DNA from: Phytophthora colocasiae
Lineage: Eukaryota > Oomycota > Peronosporomycetes > Peronosporales > Peronosporaceae
Direction: 5' to 3'
NCBI GenBank assembly: GCA_018806915.1
Contig: JAGKQI010000098.1
Location: 372,001-436,000, forward strand
DNA length: 64,000 bases
Below are positions 31,815 through 43,200 of this stretch, piece by piece (within the stretch, counting starts at the first letter, position 1; each line of letters opens with the position of its first letter). The notes under the pieces were generated by a model. That model made no database searches and was not told where the DNA came from. It saw nothing but the letters and a program-made list of their open reading frames with translations. Made by a program: the position numbers and the translations under genes.

Positions 31815-32191
31815 TCAAGCGGCCCCAATCGTCATTGTTCAGAAAAAGAAGCCTCCAAAACTTCTGCAGATACCAGATAGCGTGCAGAGTTCCAGGGGGA
31901 AGCAACAGGTAGCTATAGTGGCGCGTACAAAGCCCACCCAGTCTTGGTTTTGAGGTCTATGTAATTTATGATTCAGCTTCGTTTAACGTAGCCCCAGCGT
32001 TCTTCAAAACAGAGCAAAGTAAAAACAAAAACAAACCTGAATTTAAAGTTTCTGCTACGAACGTTGGTTTCTTCCTGGTCTGTCGAATGAGACTTTTCTG
32101 TTCTCCCTGAGCTGTTCGTCGAGGACGCCACGTCAAATATGCTCGCTCATGCAAAAGGCTCGACGAGTGCTACATGTAGCTACTACTGCAA
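31815..32191. other. Convergent 3' flanks (AP2 gene and OSR1-like kinase)
   Basis: Two genes end toward each other here. The stretch has an A-rich run near 32020-32035. No coding resemblance. Confidence 0.5.
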
Positions 32192-33531
32192 TTACTTGGA
32201 GCGGAATTCCTCACCACCCGTGACCTTATCAAACTGACTGGCGAAATCGTCTATCGACATCTTGCTGGCTTCGTCTTCCTCATCGTCAAAGACCCATGTT
32301 GTGCCCGGAACGTACTTGGAACCCTCAGCTTCCGAGCCGGGAGGGCCCTTCGTACCCTTCGCGTAAAGCGGTCCAGCGCTATAGCACAAAACAGTTACCG
32401 TAAGTTAATTAGCCAGCGGCATATTGCTGAAGCCGACACTTTCTTCTTACCCAGGCAGCGCATCTGCAATACCAGCCGTCATGCAGCTCTCACCGATGTC
32501 CTCAAGGTTGTTTAGCAGGTTTCGTGCCAGGTACGTAGTATCCCCCGCTTTCTTGAAGAAACTGTGCTTCAACAGAGCCGAGGTGCCTGGGCTACTCGTA
32601 TCAAGCGATAGTTAGTTCCAATCCTTAACAGCAATATACAACAGTTTGTCAAGCTTACCGCTTAGACGGGTCCTTCTGCAAGCAGAGCTTGACCACATCC
32701 TTGAAGTGTCGTCCGAACTGGTGTCCGCTACCGTCATCCTGCAAGTCAAAGGATGTTAGATGCCAAGACAACCCCCAACGTACGCAGACTCTTGTTATAA
32801 CGTACATCATACGTGCGCAGCGAAGGTGGGTCCTCCTGAAGCGTCAATAGTAGCACCTTCATGGGTTGAAAGCGAGCGTAAGGCGCGTAACCCTTCGCAA
32901 GCTCAAGTGCAGTGATACCAAGCGACCAGATATCGGCCTTGTAGTCGTAGCCGCGGACCTGTTCCATGACTTCAGGCGCCATCCAGCAAGGAGTACCCAC
33001 GAACGTTTGTCGGTTCTTCCGACGGTCTCCACCTTCCATCATCCAGCCGGAAACGCCAAAGTCAGCAATGACGACGTGGCCTTCACTGTCGAGCAGGATG
33101 TTACCGGCCTTAATGTCTCGGTGGATCTGTCCGTTCTCGTGGAAGTACTGGAGCCCCTTGAGCGTTTCGTGCAGAATGACAGCCACAAACTCTTCCTTGA
33201 GACCTTCACCCAGGCCCTTCTTCTTCAGCAAGTTCATGACGTGTAGACACGAACCTTTGTTCATGAGCTGCGTGACAAGCCAGAGCTGATCCTTGTGCAC
33301 AAAGCTGCAGTAACACTTGAGCACATTCGGGTGGTTGGTCATCTTCATGGTCTGCACCTCAGCGCGGATGTCCTCGAAGCTGGTGGTGATCTTCTCCAGG
33401 TCCATGATCTTGATGGCCACGTGGATCTTCTTCGGTGCGCAGTAGGCCTTCCATACCTTAGCGAAGGCGCCCTGACCAATCTGTTCGATGATCTGGTACT
33501 CGCTCGCGACCGTGGGCCACTCGTCCGCCAT
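32192..33531 (-). CDS. OSR1/SPAK-like Ste20-family protein kinase
   Basis: Four exons (33531-32806, 32738-32659, 32591-32451, 32378-32192) give 377 residues. ATG 33531 starts MADEWPTVASEYQIIEQIG and places the kinase domain at about 12-285. Key residues are present: glycine loop GQGAFAKVWKA, VAIK (K41), HRDIKAGNILL, the DFG in ADFGVSGWMM and the Ste20 signature GTPCWMAPEVM. The spacing after the T-loop and the tail KDPSKRPGTSALLKHSFFK fit the OSR1/SPAK/FRAY group (GCK-VI). Animal OSR1 and SPAK act downstream of WNK kinases on cation-chloride transporters and carry a C-terminal CCT docking domain. Here the tail is short, acidic (WVFDDEEDEASK) and lacks a clear CCT domain, so the substrate-docking mode must differ. 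Confidence 0.85.
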
Positions 33532-34571
33532 TGCTGTCCGAGAGATGAGGTCGAATGAGGTGGATACTTTCCCAGCCTTTGGGCAAAGCGGCAAAGACGG
33601 CGGAGGTTTCGAGGCAGAAGCCTGGAGGGGTTCGGGTATATTTTACTGAGACTCTTCCAACCAAACAGTGGGTGGTGTACCGCACACAGAGAGGCAGATA
33701 ATGGAGTGGCCCACACGGAGAACAAATTGCAAAGAGATAATTGCGTTAGAATCTTGAAGAGAATTTTGCATTGGGATCGGTAAAGCAACACCGTTCGTGG
33801 GCAGTGAATCTCATTACTTTTTCTTGCCGTGTGTGCAGACTGAGGGGCACTCGCTGTTGGTTAGGCACATGTAGTGCAAGTGGGCACTGCGCTGGGAATT
33901 GAGCCGTGCTCGAGGTATCTTTTTCGCTGCACTGCCTTTCGCAAGTCGCTCGCGAAATCGACTAATCCATTGCAAAGTATTTCCACCACAACCCAAGATT
34001 GATCAACGTTTGATTGTCTCTACAGCGGCCTGAGTCAGAGGCTAGCAGCACGGAGCTGCCAGCATGGCGAGGCATATTGCTGTGGCTGTCCAACGCGTTG
34101 AGCTGGTCTCCAGTGACGAGCTCCGGCCACATCCCCGCCCGTCTCTAGACATCGTCACATTGCGCTGACGTCGATTTACCACTAGGAATTAGCGCTAAAG
34201 GTTAGAAGCCAGCCAAGTGGCTTCCTTTCCACGGCTGAACCTAGGAGAGATTGCTAGTCGTTCTGATCCATGCTTGGACCGATCTGAGCACCCAGACCTA
34301 AGGTCGAGGTGTATTGAACACCTCGATTCCTCACCTGCTGTTGTTGTTGCTCAGCATCAGCGGAAAAAGAATCCTCCGTTTTACTGCAATTTCCAGCCCG
34401 CGGGACTGTGATACACTTGGAATTGCCTGAACCCTGTACACAACCGACACACAATTTATCATACTGAATTTAAGTGAAGCTTATGCCACGTACTTTTCGC
34501 CCCCCTCGAAAGCTGCGAGCCAAACCGCCGCACTTCGGTTCTCGCGAGCAAACCCAGAGCAGTCGACGGCG
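33532..34571. other. Divergent 1.04-kb intergenic region
   Basis: This lies between the kinase and first Stealth gene starts and should hold both promoters. A perfect short inverted repeat is at 34304-34326. Frames here show no family resemblance. Confidence 0.45.
34304..34326. repeat. Perfect 9-bp inverted repeat with 5-nt loop
   Basis: TCGAGGTGT (34304-34312) pairs exactly with ACACCTCGA (34318-34326). It could form a hairpin or be a protein-binding palindrome 246 bp upstream of the Stealth ATG. It is not followed by a T-run, so a terminator is unlikely. Confidence 0.75.
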
Positions 34572-36035
34572 ATGATGAAGACTCCGGCCGGCGTGCGCAT
34601 GCGCATGGCGCTCAGCCACCAACGCAATCTCCGCTACGTATTGTTGACCGCGTGTGGTGCACTGCTTTTTGTCATGTACTTGATGACCAAGACGCCCGCG
34701 CCTTACACGTATGACAAACTCTCGGACGAGGAGGACAAACGCTTCAACACACAAGCCATTATGGACCAGTGGCCGGGGAAGTGCCAGATCAAGAACTTTG
34801 AGCAGTTGCGTCGCATGTCTATCGTCTACACGTGGGTCAATGGCAGTCAGCCCTGCTACCGGGAGCTGCGTGAAAAGGCCGGCGGTAAACACGCTGTGGG
34901 CGGCTCTCGAGACCGAGAGATCGGAGAACTCATGTACTCGATCCGATCTCTTGAAAAGTATGTACCGTGGCACACGGGCCAGATCTACATTGTGTCTCCC
35001 GGTCATATTCCGCACTGGGTGGATATGAACAACCCTCGAATCAAGGTCATCAACCAGGACGACCTGTTCCCGGATTACGCCAAAGAGTTCCTGCCCACTT
35101 TCAACACGCACGTGATTGAACAGTTCCTGTACTTGATCCCTGGACTCTCGGACATCTACATGCAGGTGAACGATGACTATCTATTCACGAAACCCATTGC
35201 CCCGCACGAGTTTTTCACTTGTGACGGTGGTATCCGACTGCTGCACGAGTCCGGTCTCATTTCCCACACGCCGCCTACTCCCAAGAAGGGTATTTGGATT
35301 GCCTCTGTGTTGAACACGCAGCAGGAGATGGATTTGCGTTGGGGCAAAACAGATCGTCACTTCATCAAGCACGCGCCGTTTGTCTACTCACGTCGTGCTT
35401 TTGAACGCGTCCATCAAATCTTCGACCGCCCGCTGTACATGACGCTCAAGAGCAAGTTCCGCGGCAAGCCTGATATGAACATGCCGTTATTGCATCACTA
35501 CTACATGGTGGCACAGGGCAGCGAAGAGCTCGGCATCCCGGTCTTCTCACCGCCAGAGGAGGAAATGGCCGGATACAAGCTGATTCTGATGCAAAACAAC
35601 AACATCGACAAGCTCAAGCAGCAGTTTGGCCAGATTCTCGATGGCTCCACACCGTACAGCATTGTTGCACTTAACGACGAGTACTCCGACATGCGAGTGG
35701 CCGACACGGCACTTGAGTTCCTCAACAAGTTTCTACCTACGCCCAGTCAATTTGAGCGCAAACCTGATTCGGAGCCCCATGCGCTTACTGTGCGCAAGCC
35801 CGGCACTTGTGAAGTGGACCCGATGATTTTGTCTCCTTTCCCGCGTCGAGTGGAGGCTGCTCCTAAGTACCAGGTGATCGCGTACCGCGAACTGCGCTGG
35901 GTGGCTTTCACAAACTCGCTACTGCGCGGTCTGGGCTTTGGGTTGGGTGCGATTATCATGTACATCTTCTACTTGCTTGTGCTGCGTCGCAGCAAGGCAC
36001 CAGTGGGCTCAAATGGCGCGTACGATAAGGTGTGA
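34572..36035 (+). CDS. Stealth-family phosphotransferase, copy 1
   Basis: Intronless, 487 residues. An N-terminal signal anchor (about 22-40, YVLLTACGALLFVMYLM) suggests type II topology with the catalytic part in the Golgi lumen. Stealth region 1 is IVYTWVNGSQP (about 83). Region 2 is SRDREIGELMYSIRSLEKY, ending IYIVSPGHIPHW and NQDDLFP. The substrate loop MQVNDDYLFTKPI and FFTCDGG follow, and region 3 is HAPFVYSRRAF. Region 4 is less clear. A second membrane segment near the C-terminus (about 448-472, GLGFGLGAIIMYIFYLLVL) parallels the two-anchor layout of GNPTAB. Stealth enzymes transfer sugar-1-phosphate: GlcNAc-1-phosphate on lysosomal glycans in animals, capsule polymers in bacteria. 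Which applies here is unknown. Its paralogue lies tail-to-tail at 36413-37846. Confidence 0.85.
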   Translation: MMKTPAGVRMRMALSHQRNLRYVLLTACGALLFVMYLMTKTPAPYTYDKLSDEEDKRFNTQAIMDQWPGKCQIKNFEQLRRMSIVYTWVNGSQPCYRELREKAGGKHAVGGSRDREIGELMYSIRSLEKYVPWHTGQIYIVSPGHIPHWVDMNNPRIKVINQDDLFPDYAKEFLPTFNTHVIEQFLYLIPGLSDIYMQVNDDYLFTKPIAPHEFFTCDGGIRLLHESGLISHTPPTPKKGIWIASVLNTQQEMDLRWGKTDRHFIKHAPFVYSRRAFERVHQIFDRPLYMTLKSKFRGKPDMNMPLLHHYYMVAQGSEELGIPVFSPPEEEMAGYKLILMQNNNIDKLKQQFGQILDGSTPYSIVALNDEYSDMRVADTALEFLNKFLPTPSQFERKPDSEPHALTVRKPGTCEVDPMILSPFPRRVEAAPKYQVIAYRELRWVAFTNSLLRGLGFGLGAIIMYIFYLLVLRRSKAPVGSNGAYDKV

Positions 36036-36412
36036 TTGGCTGGATTGGGAATTAAGTGCAGGTGTTTTCGACGAGTGAAGGCAAGACCATTGACGTTGGG
36101 GTTAACAGCATGAAGTGCCTTAGCCGAGGTGGTTGGTAGGTTTAGTACGTGTATCTACAGCACGAAAACAATTGTGCACAAACTCGCCAGCGTTCTGTGC
36201 AGAATAGACGTTGCGATATCTTTCATTCCGATGGTGTTGGTGTGCTTTATCTTCAGTGACGTGGCAATCGCCATAACAAACTTAGCGTACCAGGTAAAAT
36301 GAGATGGTGAACAAGCAACTGATCGAACACGAATTCATTTATCAGTATGCTTCGGCTACGGCTGTGAAACAGCGAGCAACAGAAATCTACATGTAGCTAC
36401 GAACCCAGTCAC
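36036..36412. other. Convergent 3' flanks of the two Stealth genes
   Basis: A 377-bp stretch between the two stops. No coding resemblance and no obvious inverted repeat linking the paralogues. Confidence 0.5.
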
Positions 36413-37846
36413 TTATGTTTGCTTAGTGGCGTGTAGACCCGGAGTACCTTTGCTGGAAAACCGGAAAATGTAGACAGAAATCACGGCGGCAATGGCCAGA
36501 CCAAAGCCATAACCAATGTTCAAGGCCAGGGTCCACCCAAATGAAGGAGCCATCTCGGCAAAAGCGCGCTCATTCGGCGAGCGGAACCGCGTCACTGCAG
36601 GTACAGGCGCCCAGTCGGCAGCAATTTCGTCCTCGACTCGGAACGACATGAAGTCAGGCTCTGGGAGAGGAATTATGTTCGGGTCGAACTGGCAGTCTTC
36701 ACCGTGCCAGTTGCTCACCACGCTCACATACTGACCTTCAGGCAGCTCGAAGAAGGCGGGTTCCGGCAGCAATTTTGAGTAGAAGCGACCAACCAGCTCA
36801 GCAGTCTTGGGGCTCGTGTACTCGTCGTTCAGGGCCAGCAGAATCTCAGGACCCTTGTTCTCCAGTGCCATCGTGAACTGCTTGTTGAGTGAGTCTTCGA
36901 TGTTGTCCTTCACACGAACCAGCAGCCAGTCGTCGCACTCGCTGAGCGGGTTCAACTCAACGGGAATCCCCAGCTTATTGGATCCTTCCTCCTGCATGTA
37001 AATGTGATGCAAAAGTGGCATGTTGAGGTCGTCCGGGTGGCGCATCTGATGCGGCAGCATGGCGTCCAGCTCCTTTCCAAACTTCTTGTGAATTTCTTCA
37101 AAAGCCAAACGACTGTAAACGAACGGCGCGTGCTTAAGGAAGTTGTACACGTGCTCTCCACCATATGTCTTGTCCGTGAGCATGACAGTGTTACGTACAC
37201 TTGCCAGCCAGGCATTGGACTTTTGACTTGGCACATGACGAATGTGGTTGATTTCCGTCAATAGCCGGAGTCCACCATCACATGTGAAGAACCGGTCAGG
37301 CGTCACTGGCTTAATGAATAAATAGTCGTCGTTCATGTGGATGAAGACGTCCGTGAGTCCCGGGATCTTGTGCAGATACTGCTCAATCACATTGGTGTCG
37401 AAAGTCGGGAGTGTAGCCTTGTTCCTTGGCAGCAGATCGTCCTGATCCACGACCCGCACACGCGGGTTGCTCACATCCAGCCAGTCTGGGATCTGGCCCG
37501 GAGTGACAATGTAAATAGGGCCTTCAAGCCACGGCGCAAATTTGATCAAAGACCGTAGCGAGTACTTGAGTTCGCCCATTTCCTTGTCTCTGGAAGATCC
37601 TCCGCGCGGTAGACCGGCGCGTTCTCGACGCTTATTGTAGCAGCTTTCAGTACCGTTGACCCACGTATACACAATAGCGGCATGGCGCAACGTGTCCAGG
37701 TTAGCCACGTCACAACGAGAGCCGTCCTTGGAGGGTTGGCCACTGATGAGCTCTGCTACACGTGCTGGAGGATCAGGTTCTTGCTGCATATACAGCAGCG
37801 TCGCAATGGTCAGCGCAAAGCCTAGCAGTGCCAGGAAGCTCCGCAT
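36413..37846 (-). CDS. Stealth-family phosphotransferase, copy 2
   Basis: Intronless, 477 residues from ATG 37846 (MRSFLALLGFALTIATLLY), chosen because it is the first ATG and starts the signal anchor. The same blocks as in copy 1 occur in the same order: IVYTWVNGTES, SSRDKEMGELKYSLRSLIK, IYIVTPGQIPDW, DQDDLLP, HMNDDYLFIKPV, FFTCDGGLRLL and HAPFVYSRLAF. A C-terminal membrane segment (NIGYGFGLAIAAVISVYIF) is followed by a short tail. Sequence identity to copy 1 is moderate, so the duplication is old. The tail-to-tail arrangement fits an inverted tandem duplication. Active-site Asp pairs (NDDY) are intact in both, so both are probably enzymes. Confidence 0.85.
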   Translation of the reverse strand: MRSFLALLGFALTIATLLYMQQEPDPPARVAELISGQPSKDGSRCDVANLDTLRHAAIVYTWVNGTESCYNKRRERAGLPRGGSSRDKEMGELKYSLRSLIKFAPWLEGPIYIVTPGQIPDWLDVSNPRVRVVDQDDLLPRNKATLPTFDTNVIEQYLHKIPGLTDVFIHMNDDYLFIKPVTPDRFFTCDGGLRLLTEINHIRHVPSQKSNAWLASVRNTVMLTDKTYGGEHVYNFLKHAPFVYSRLAFEEIHKKFGKELDAMLPHQMRHPDDLNMPLLHHIYMQEEGSNKLGIPVELNPLSECDDWLLVRVKDNIEDSLNKQFTMALENKGPEILLALNDEYTSPKTAELVGRFYSKLLPEPAFFELPEGQYVSVVSNWHGEDCQFDPNIIPLPEPDFMSFRVEDEIAADWAPVPAVTRFRSPNERAFAEMAPSFGWTLALNIGYGFGLAIAAVISVYIFRFSSKGTPGLHATKQT

Positions 37847-38118
37847 GGTCAGAGGAGGAGGAGACTGAACAGGAAGGGAAGGATAGCAAGTGCCCAAGCG
37901 ATCGTAACTCCACGTACGCTGCGGAATGGGAGCACAAAAATCACTTGTGCTCAGTATGCACAAAATGGTGTGTAAATGATGTGTCGAGGATGTGCCATCG
38001 TCCCGCGGGCCCTCCCGCGAAAAGCTAATTTAACGGTCTAATTCTTACCTCCAAACTATGTGGTACACATCAGATGTAAGTCCATCTTGGTTTTAGAGCA
38101 GCTCTATCGACGGACGCC

Positions 38119-39749
38119 ATGGCCGCTAAGCCCCGCGTGTTGGTGCTGGGAGGCGCCGGTATGATCGGCCGCAACTTTGTCAAGTACCTGGTGGATCGGG
38201 ATCTGGTCTCGTCCGTGCGTGTGGCTGACAAGACGATGCCCGAGATCTCGTACTTCAGGTGTGCATTAAATTTGTATCTCTTGATCCATTGTCAATCTTC
38301 CTCACGATTTTATCAGCGCCCCGCACAAAGAGGCCTTTGCAGACGAGCGTGTTAAATTTGTGCAAGCAGATTTGACTCGTGACGCTCACGTGGACCGCGC
38401 ATTCAACCCGGAGTTTGGACCATACGACTTCGTGTTTAACTTAGCAGGCGAAACGAAATGCGGACTCTCGGAGAACGTCTACGCATCCAAGTGCCGCGAT
38501 CTGTCGGTCAAATGCAGTACGTTCAGCTTTAATCTGCTGTTGTAGTTGCCAGTAGTGATATGGTTTTCCTTTGGCAGGCAAGAAGGCGCAGGAGATTGGT
38601 GTCAAACGCTACATTGAAGTGTCGACGGCTTTCGTGTACAAGTCGCAAGTGAAGCAGCCAGCGAAGGAGGATGCGGAGCTCCAGCCTTGGACTCTGCAGG
38701 CGAAGTACAAGCTGGAGGCAGAGCAGGAGATCTGCAAGATGTCTGGCCTTAAGGCCGTGTTTCTTCGTTTGGCGACGGTACAGAGAGGATTGGTATTGTT
38801 TGCAAGTTGAAATGGCTTTCCTAACGGTAAAGTCCTGTGGTGTAGGTCTATGGATCTGCGGATTCGGCAGGTCTGATGCCTCGAATCGTTTGTGCTGCAT
38901 CGTACGTACTGGAGCCATAAGTTCCTTGGGCAAATTGTTGGCTCATTTCGTTTTATTCTGTAGCTACGTGAAATTGGAGGAGAAGATGAAGCTTCTGTGG
39001 GACGCGGAGATGCGCGTCAACACGGTGCAGTTTAAATCCTGGCATATTTGTTGGCGAAGGAGTGCTAACATTTTTGTGGGTGTTGTCGTATAGGTTCACG
39101 TGTTTGATGTATGCCAAGCTTTGTGGCACTTGACCAGTGCCGGAAACGATGGCGAGGTCTACAACTTGGTGGACAAGAACGACACCAGTGAGTGCTATAA
39201 TTGCTAAGTGACAGTGACTAGAACTAACTCGGGTTTTCGCTGGAAAGACCAAGCCAAGATCAACGCAATGCTGGAGGAAATTTTCCACATCAAGACCGGC
39301 TTCATCGGCAAGCTTGTGTCCAACCTCGCCCGCGTGCGACTTGCTGATGTCGTGGATGATGCCAACGAGAAGCACATGCAGCCGTGGGCCGACCTGTGCG
39401 CGGTACGTTTTGCCCATACACCCGGACTCCAATTCCTGGCTAACGGCATTGTGCCTGCCTCTGTTCATGCTTTGCTTTTGGCTGTCACTCAGGAACACGG
39501 CATTACCAACACGCCGCTGACGCCTTACATTGACAAGGAACTGCTGCAACACAACCATCTCTATGCGGACGGCTCCAAGATCGAGTCCACTGGTTTCCGA
39601 TACGAGTATCCGACGGTACGTGGCGATCAATGGCAATGGTGAAGTTAAAACTGACGTGTTGAACTCTGTGGCAGTTGGAAACCAAGGAAGTACGTGGCGT
39701 GCTGGAAGAAATGGTGCAGCAGAAGATCTTCCCGCCTATTTTGTCATGA
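38119..39749 (+). CDS. Extended short-chain dehydrogenase/epimerase-like protein
   Basis: Nine exons (38119-38258, 38317-38516, 38578-38777, 38846-38901, 38964-39024, 39094-39187, 39248-39402, 39493-39615, 39675-39749) join in phase to 367 residues, the most finely split gene in the window. The N-terminus has the Rossmann motif VLVLGGAGMIGRNFVKYL. Further blocks are FVQADLTRD, FVFNLAGETKCGL (the NAG-like turn) and STAFVYKS, with a displaced catalytic motif: Lys and Tyr fall in AKYKLEAEQ. The C-terminal part (KINAMLEEIFHIKTGF; NITNTPLTPYID-like TNTPLTPYIDKELL) resembles an uncharacterised SDR branch seen in several protists. It is an NAD(P)-dependent oxidoreductase or epimerase by fold; the substrate is unknown. 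The nearest neighbour is 272 bp away, divergent. Confidence 0.75.
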
Positions 39750-40289
39750 ACTCCATTGCTTTAGGCTCTCGAGCTTCGATTCAAGCTCAGTCGATGGCAA
39801 TGAGGCGTTAACACGATGTGACGGCTTTGGTGGCTCGGGCTCAAAATCCCATCCGCCAGGCTCACGTAGCCAGCTGCTCGCCAAGCTTGACACGTTAGAG
39901 GATGTCTGGACTATACATTTTCCAAGTGTAAAAACAACAACACGACCACCTGAGTTGTGTCACTAAACTGGGGGTTATTGGAACTCTTCGACGACTTCTG
40001 ACCTACCCACACAACCGCAATAAGCGACAAAGCGACGGTGGGTCTGAAGCGAGCTTCCCCCTCTTGCATCTCGCTCTGTGTGCGTCTGTTCCCCCCATAC
40101 GCGTCTGCACTCGAGTGTACGTCACGTGGTGGTTCTTACCAGCCAATCTCTGCTGAAAACTGAGCGGCAGAGCCATCACTAGCGCTTTCCATCCGTCAGT
40201 TGGTCGCCAACTGCTCATCTGCGCCTTTACGTGGTCACGCGGGTCCATCAGAGGCTGCTAATTGAAGCTCAAGTCACACACAAGTAGCT
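39750..40289. other. 3' flank of the SDR gene and promoter of the MAPK fusion gene
   Basis: A 540-bp stretch with no coding resemblance. The last part, before ATG 40290, is pyrimidine-rich around 40060-40110. Confidence 0.45.
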
Positions 40290-43200
40290 ATGGACATGAG
40301 CGAGTCGTCGCCGGCTGAAGACGAGTTCGACAGCTTCCAGGACGCTTTACCGTACGAGGAACCGACCAGCTTGACGTCCTCAACTAGCACAAGCCCTGCG
40401 GACGGAGAGCCACGAGCTGGCAGTACTTCTAGCGATGTGGATGTGCTAGCTACGCAGCAAACGCGGAGACTCAAGAGGAAGGAGCGATTACGCACACAGT
40501 CCGAGAGTGCTGCGTGGACAAGAGCCTCGTTGAGGATGAGACCGTCTCCCCCTGTGGAGGATATGGCTGCTACTCCAGCAATTGATGGAGCTTACAGTCT
40601 TGCTACACCAGGTGGAGAACCTTATGACCAAGTGCGCAATAGCGAGAGCGCTCTGTCACACTTTACGAGGGATATGATCAGTGGGCTGGACATGTCGACG
40701 TTGTCGAACGGCAATGACTTTTCATACCGTCGAAGGAGCCACGATAGCTCTATGGCTGTTGGGATGGTGCTGGGAAGTAGAGAAGGTGTGATTAATATGT
40801 GGAGGCAGCAAGGGCAGATTTCTGAGCGTGCGTCAGAGATTCTGGAAGATGCTAAGTTGTCCCTGCATGGGAAAGAGAAGAATCTGTATGATGCATCATT
40901 GCGGCGGTTATCAGAAGCGCAAGATCCGAGGCTGAATACATTAGGAGAAAGGATCTCGTCCACGACTGCAGCAGGTGCTTCAAATCTTCTCGTGGAACCA
41001 TCATCAACTACAAGTTCGGCTCGTGGTGTCGAACAACACGTGGAGGGAGAAGTAAACCCGTCGCTGATAGAGACAGAGGCTGACGGGAGCTCGGAAGTGG
41101 TGAATGCGATCCCCACACATCCAGGACCAGTGTCAGCGCAACAGAATGGCGAAAAACCATCGTTGGATCTCGATAAAGACCTTCAGGAGATGGATGGCGC
41201 CTCACCGTCAGGAGTAGATGAACGCGACTCGACCTTCAGACCACAGTCAGCAACGTTGTACCACGAAGCTGTGAAGTGGGAAGGAGTCTTGACTAGAAGA
41301 AGTGAATGGCTGCGAAGGCTAGAGAGGCACTACTACGTACTGGAAGGCAAGTTTCTGCGGAGGTTTGCCTCGAAAGAGGCATATCTTTCGTCTCGAGATG
41401 AACCGCTTGTCCCGCATCATATTCAACCGCCAAGTGACCCCAGTAAGCCCGTACCTGGCAGTCCCGCAGCTAGTATGATCCGGAGGAATTCAAGCAGTCC
41501 AGCATCCAGCAACGCAAGCCATTTGTACGTGCTTGCTGGAGTCAAAGATTCGTCCAGTCGAGCAAATGGATTCACATTTATTACAGAAGACAAGAAGACT
41601 CTGCAGGTGACAGCACCTACGGCTGTGGAGAAAATTATCTGGATGCGACTTGGACTTGAAGCGATTGTGGCGCTCCCTACGCTTCCGGTTGCTCCACTTG
41701 ACATGGAGGAGTTTTATGCAATGTTGGTAGTGCTCTACACGGCTCACAGTGGGAATTGGCGCACAGAAGGCGACATGGCTGTGACGTTACCTCCGCCATC
41801 AGAACAGGTTTTCACTCGTTTCTTCCGGCTGCTGGACAAGGACGTCATTTTCTGCTCTAACTATCCTCCGTCAGTACCGTTCCACGGTTCCTTCCGTGGA
41901 CACTCGGGCGTGGTGACTTTCATGCACGATTTCGCTCGCAATACCCTTTGGACAAACTTCAAAATCGGCGGCATGTCGGTGGATGGCTCAATCGCTGTTG
42001 CTTCTGGCAAAGAGGAGCTTGTGAACCGCCGAGACGCGCGCAAATTCATTCAAAACTGGGTGCACAAATTCACATTCTATTCGGATGGACGACTGGCGCG
42101 TTTTGAGATCAACGGTGACGTTGTTGCGGCCAGTGCAGTCTTCAAGGTTCCTGGTGCGGCTACGACGCTGAAGCTTCCGCAAGAGTTTAATGAAGTGGAT
42201 GCCGAGCATGGTCTTGAAGGAATATTGCTGGTGCGAGTGATGCAGGGCCACGGACTGAAAGCAGGCACATCTGTCAAGAAAACGGTCAAGGAGCCGAGCA
42301 TTACAGTCCACCTGCAGTACCGGGAACAGCAGAAGGCGAAGACTGGTGTTAATGGATCCGCTTCAAGTTCATCGACAACTTCAACTGGACCTTCGGCTCT
42401 TATTGGTGGTATTTCAATGCCTAATCTTTCGCGGAAGTTCAGCTTTATGACCTCTGTGGCGAGCTCTGCGGCCTCTGCGGCGTCTTCAGCAGTCGGCGTC
42501 AGTCACACGTCGTCATCAAATAACTCAACGCCAGTAGCAGACCCATTTAGCACCGGGACGCCGCGCAATACTGGAGATGAATCGTATTTGCCGACCCATC
42601 CCGTGTGGAACTGCGTTTTAGAGCTCCCGTTCAGTGATGTCATAGGCACCTGTTCCCTTGTGGTGGATGTGAAAGACCACGCGAAGAATGGAGTTGAGTC
42701 CCAGCTTGGCTTCGCAACGTTAAATGTTGCTAAGTATCTAATGGCTGCGGATGGCAACGAGCGCACAAAGAAGCGGGAAGAGGCAGCTATGGTCACCGAC
42801 AGCAAGTGGTATTCGATTAGCAATGCGAAGGGTGAGTATTGTGGCAAAGTGCAACTCGGTATTACCTGTCGACGTGCCAAACACGCAGAAGATGATGATG
42901 GCGTACAGCCACGACTTAAGAAGAGCCAGAGTGTTGTGATTGACCGGAAGAACCCGCCATCCTCCAACATGTTGCAATGGGATGCCACTCCAGCTCATTC
43001 CCAAGCACTGCTGGGAGCTGCAACCCCAGCGCTCAAGAAGGGAATGACTCTGGATGAGTTTCCTAGTGAACACGCTCGTCGCCATGGTTGGGCGAATGTG
43101 AAATTATCACCTGAAGACACTGCCCGAACGCAATCGGCTGGTGCAATTGTTAGCACTAAGGAGGAGAACGATGACTCAGTACACAAGCGCTTCCCGGAAA

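Noticed and set aside
34304..34326. Transcription terminator or tRNA-like element at the inverted repeat
   Set aside because: There is no T-run after the stem and no cloverleaf or A/B box pattern around it. It is kept only as a repeat.
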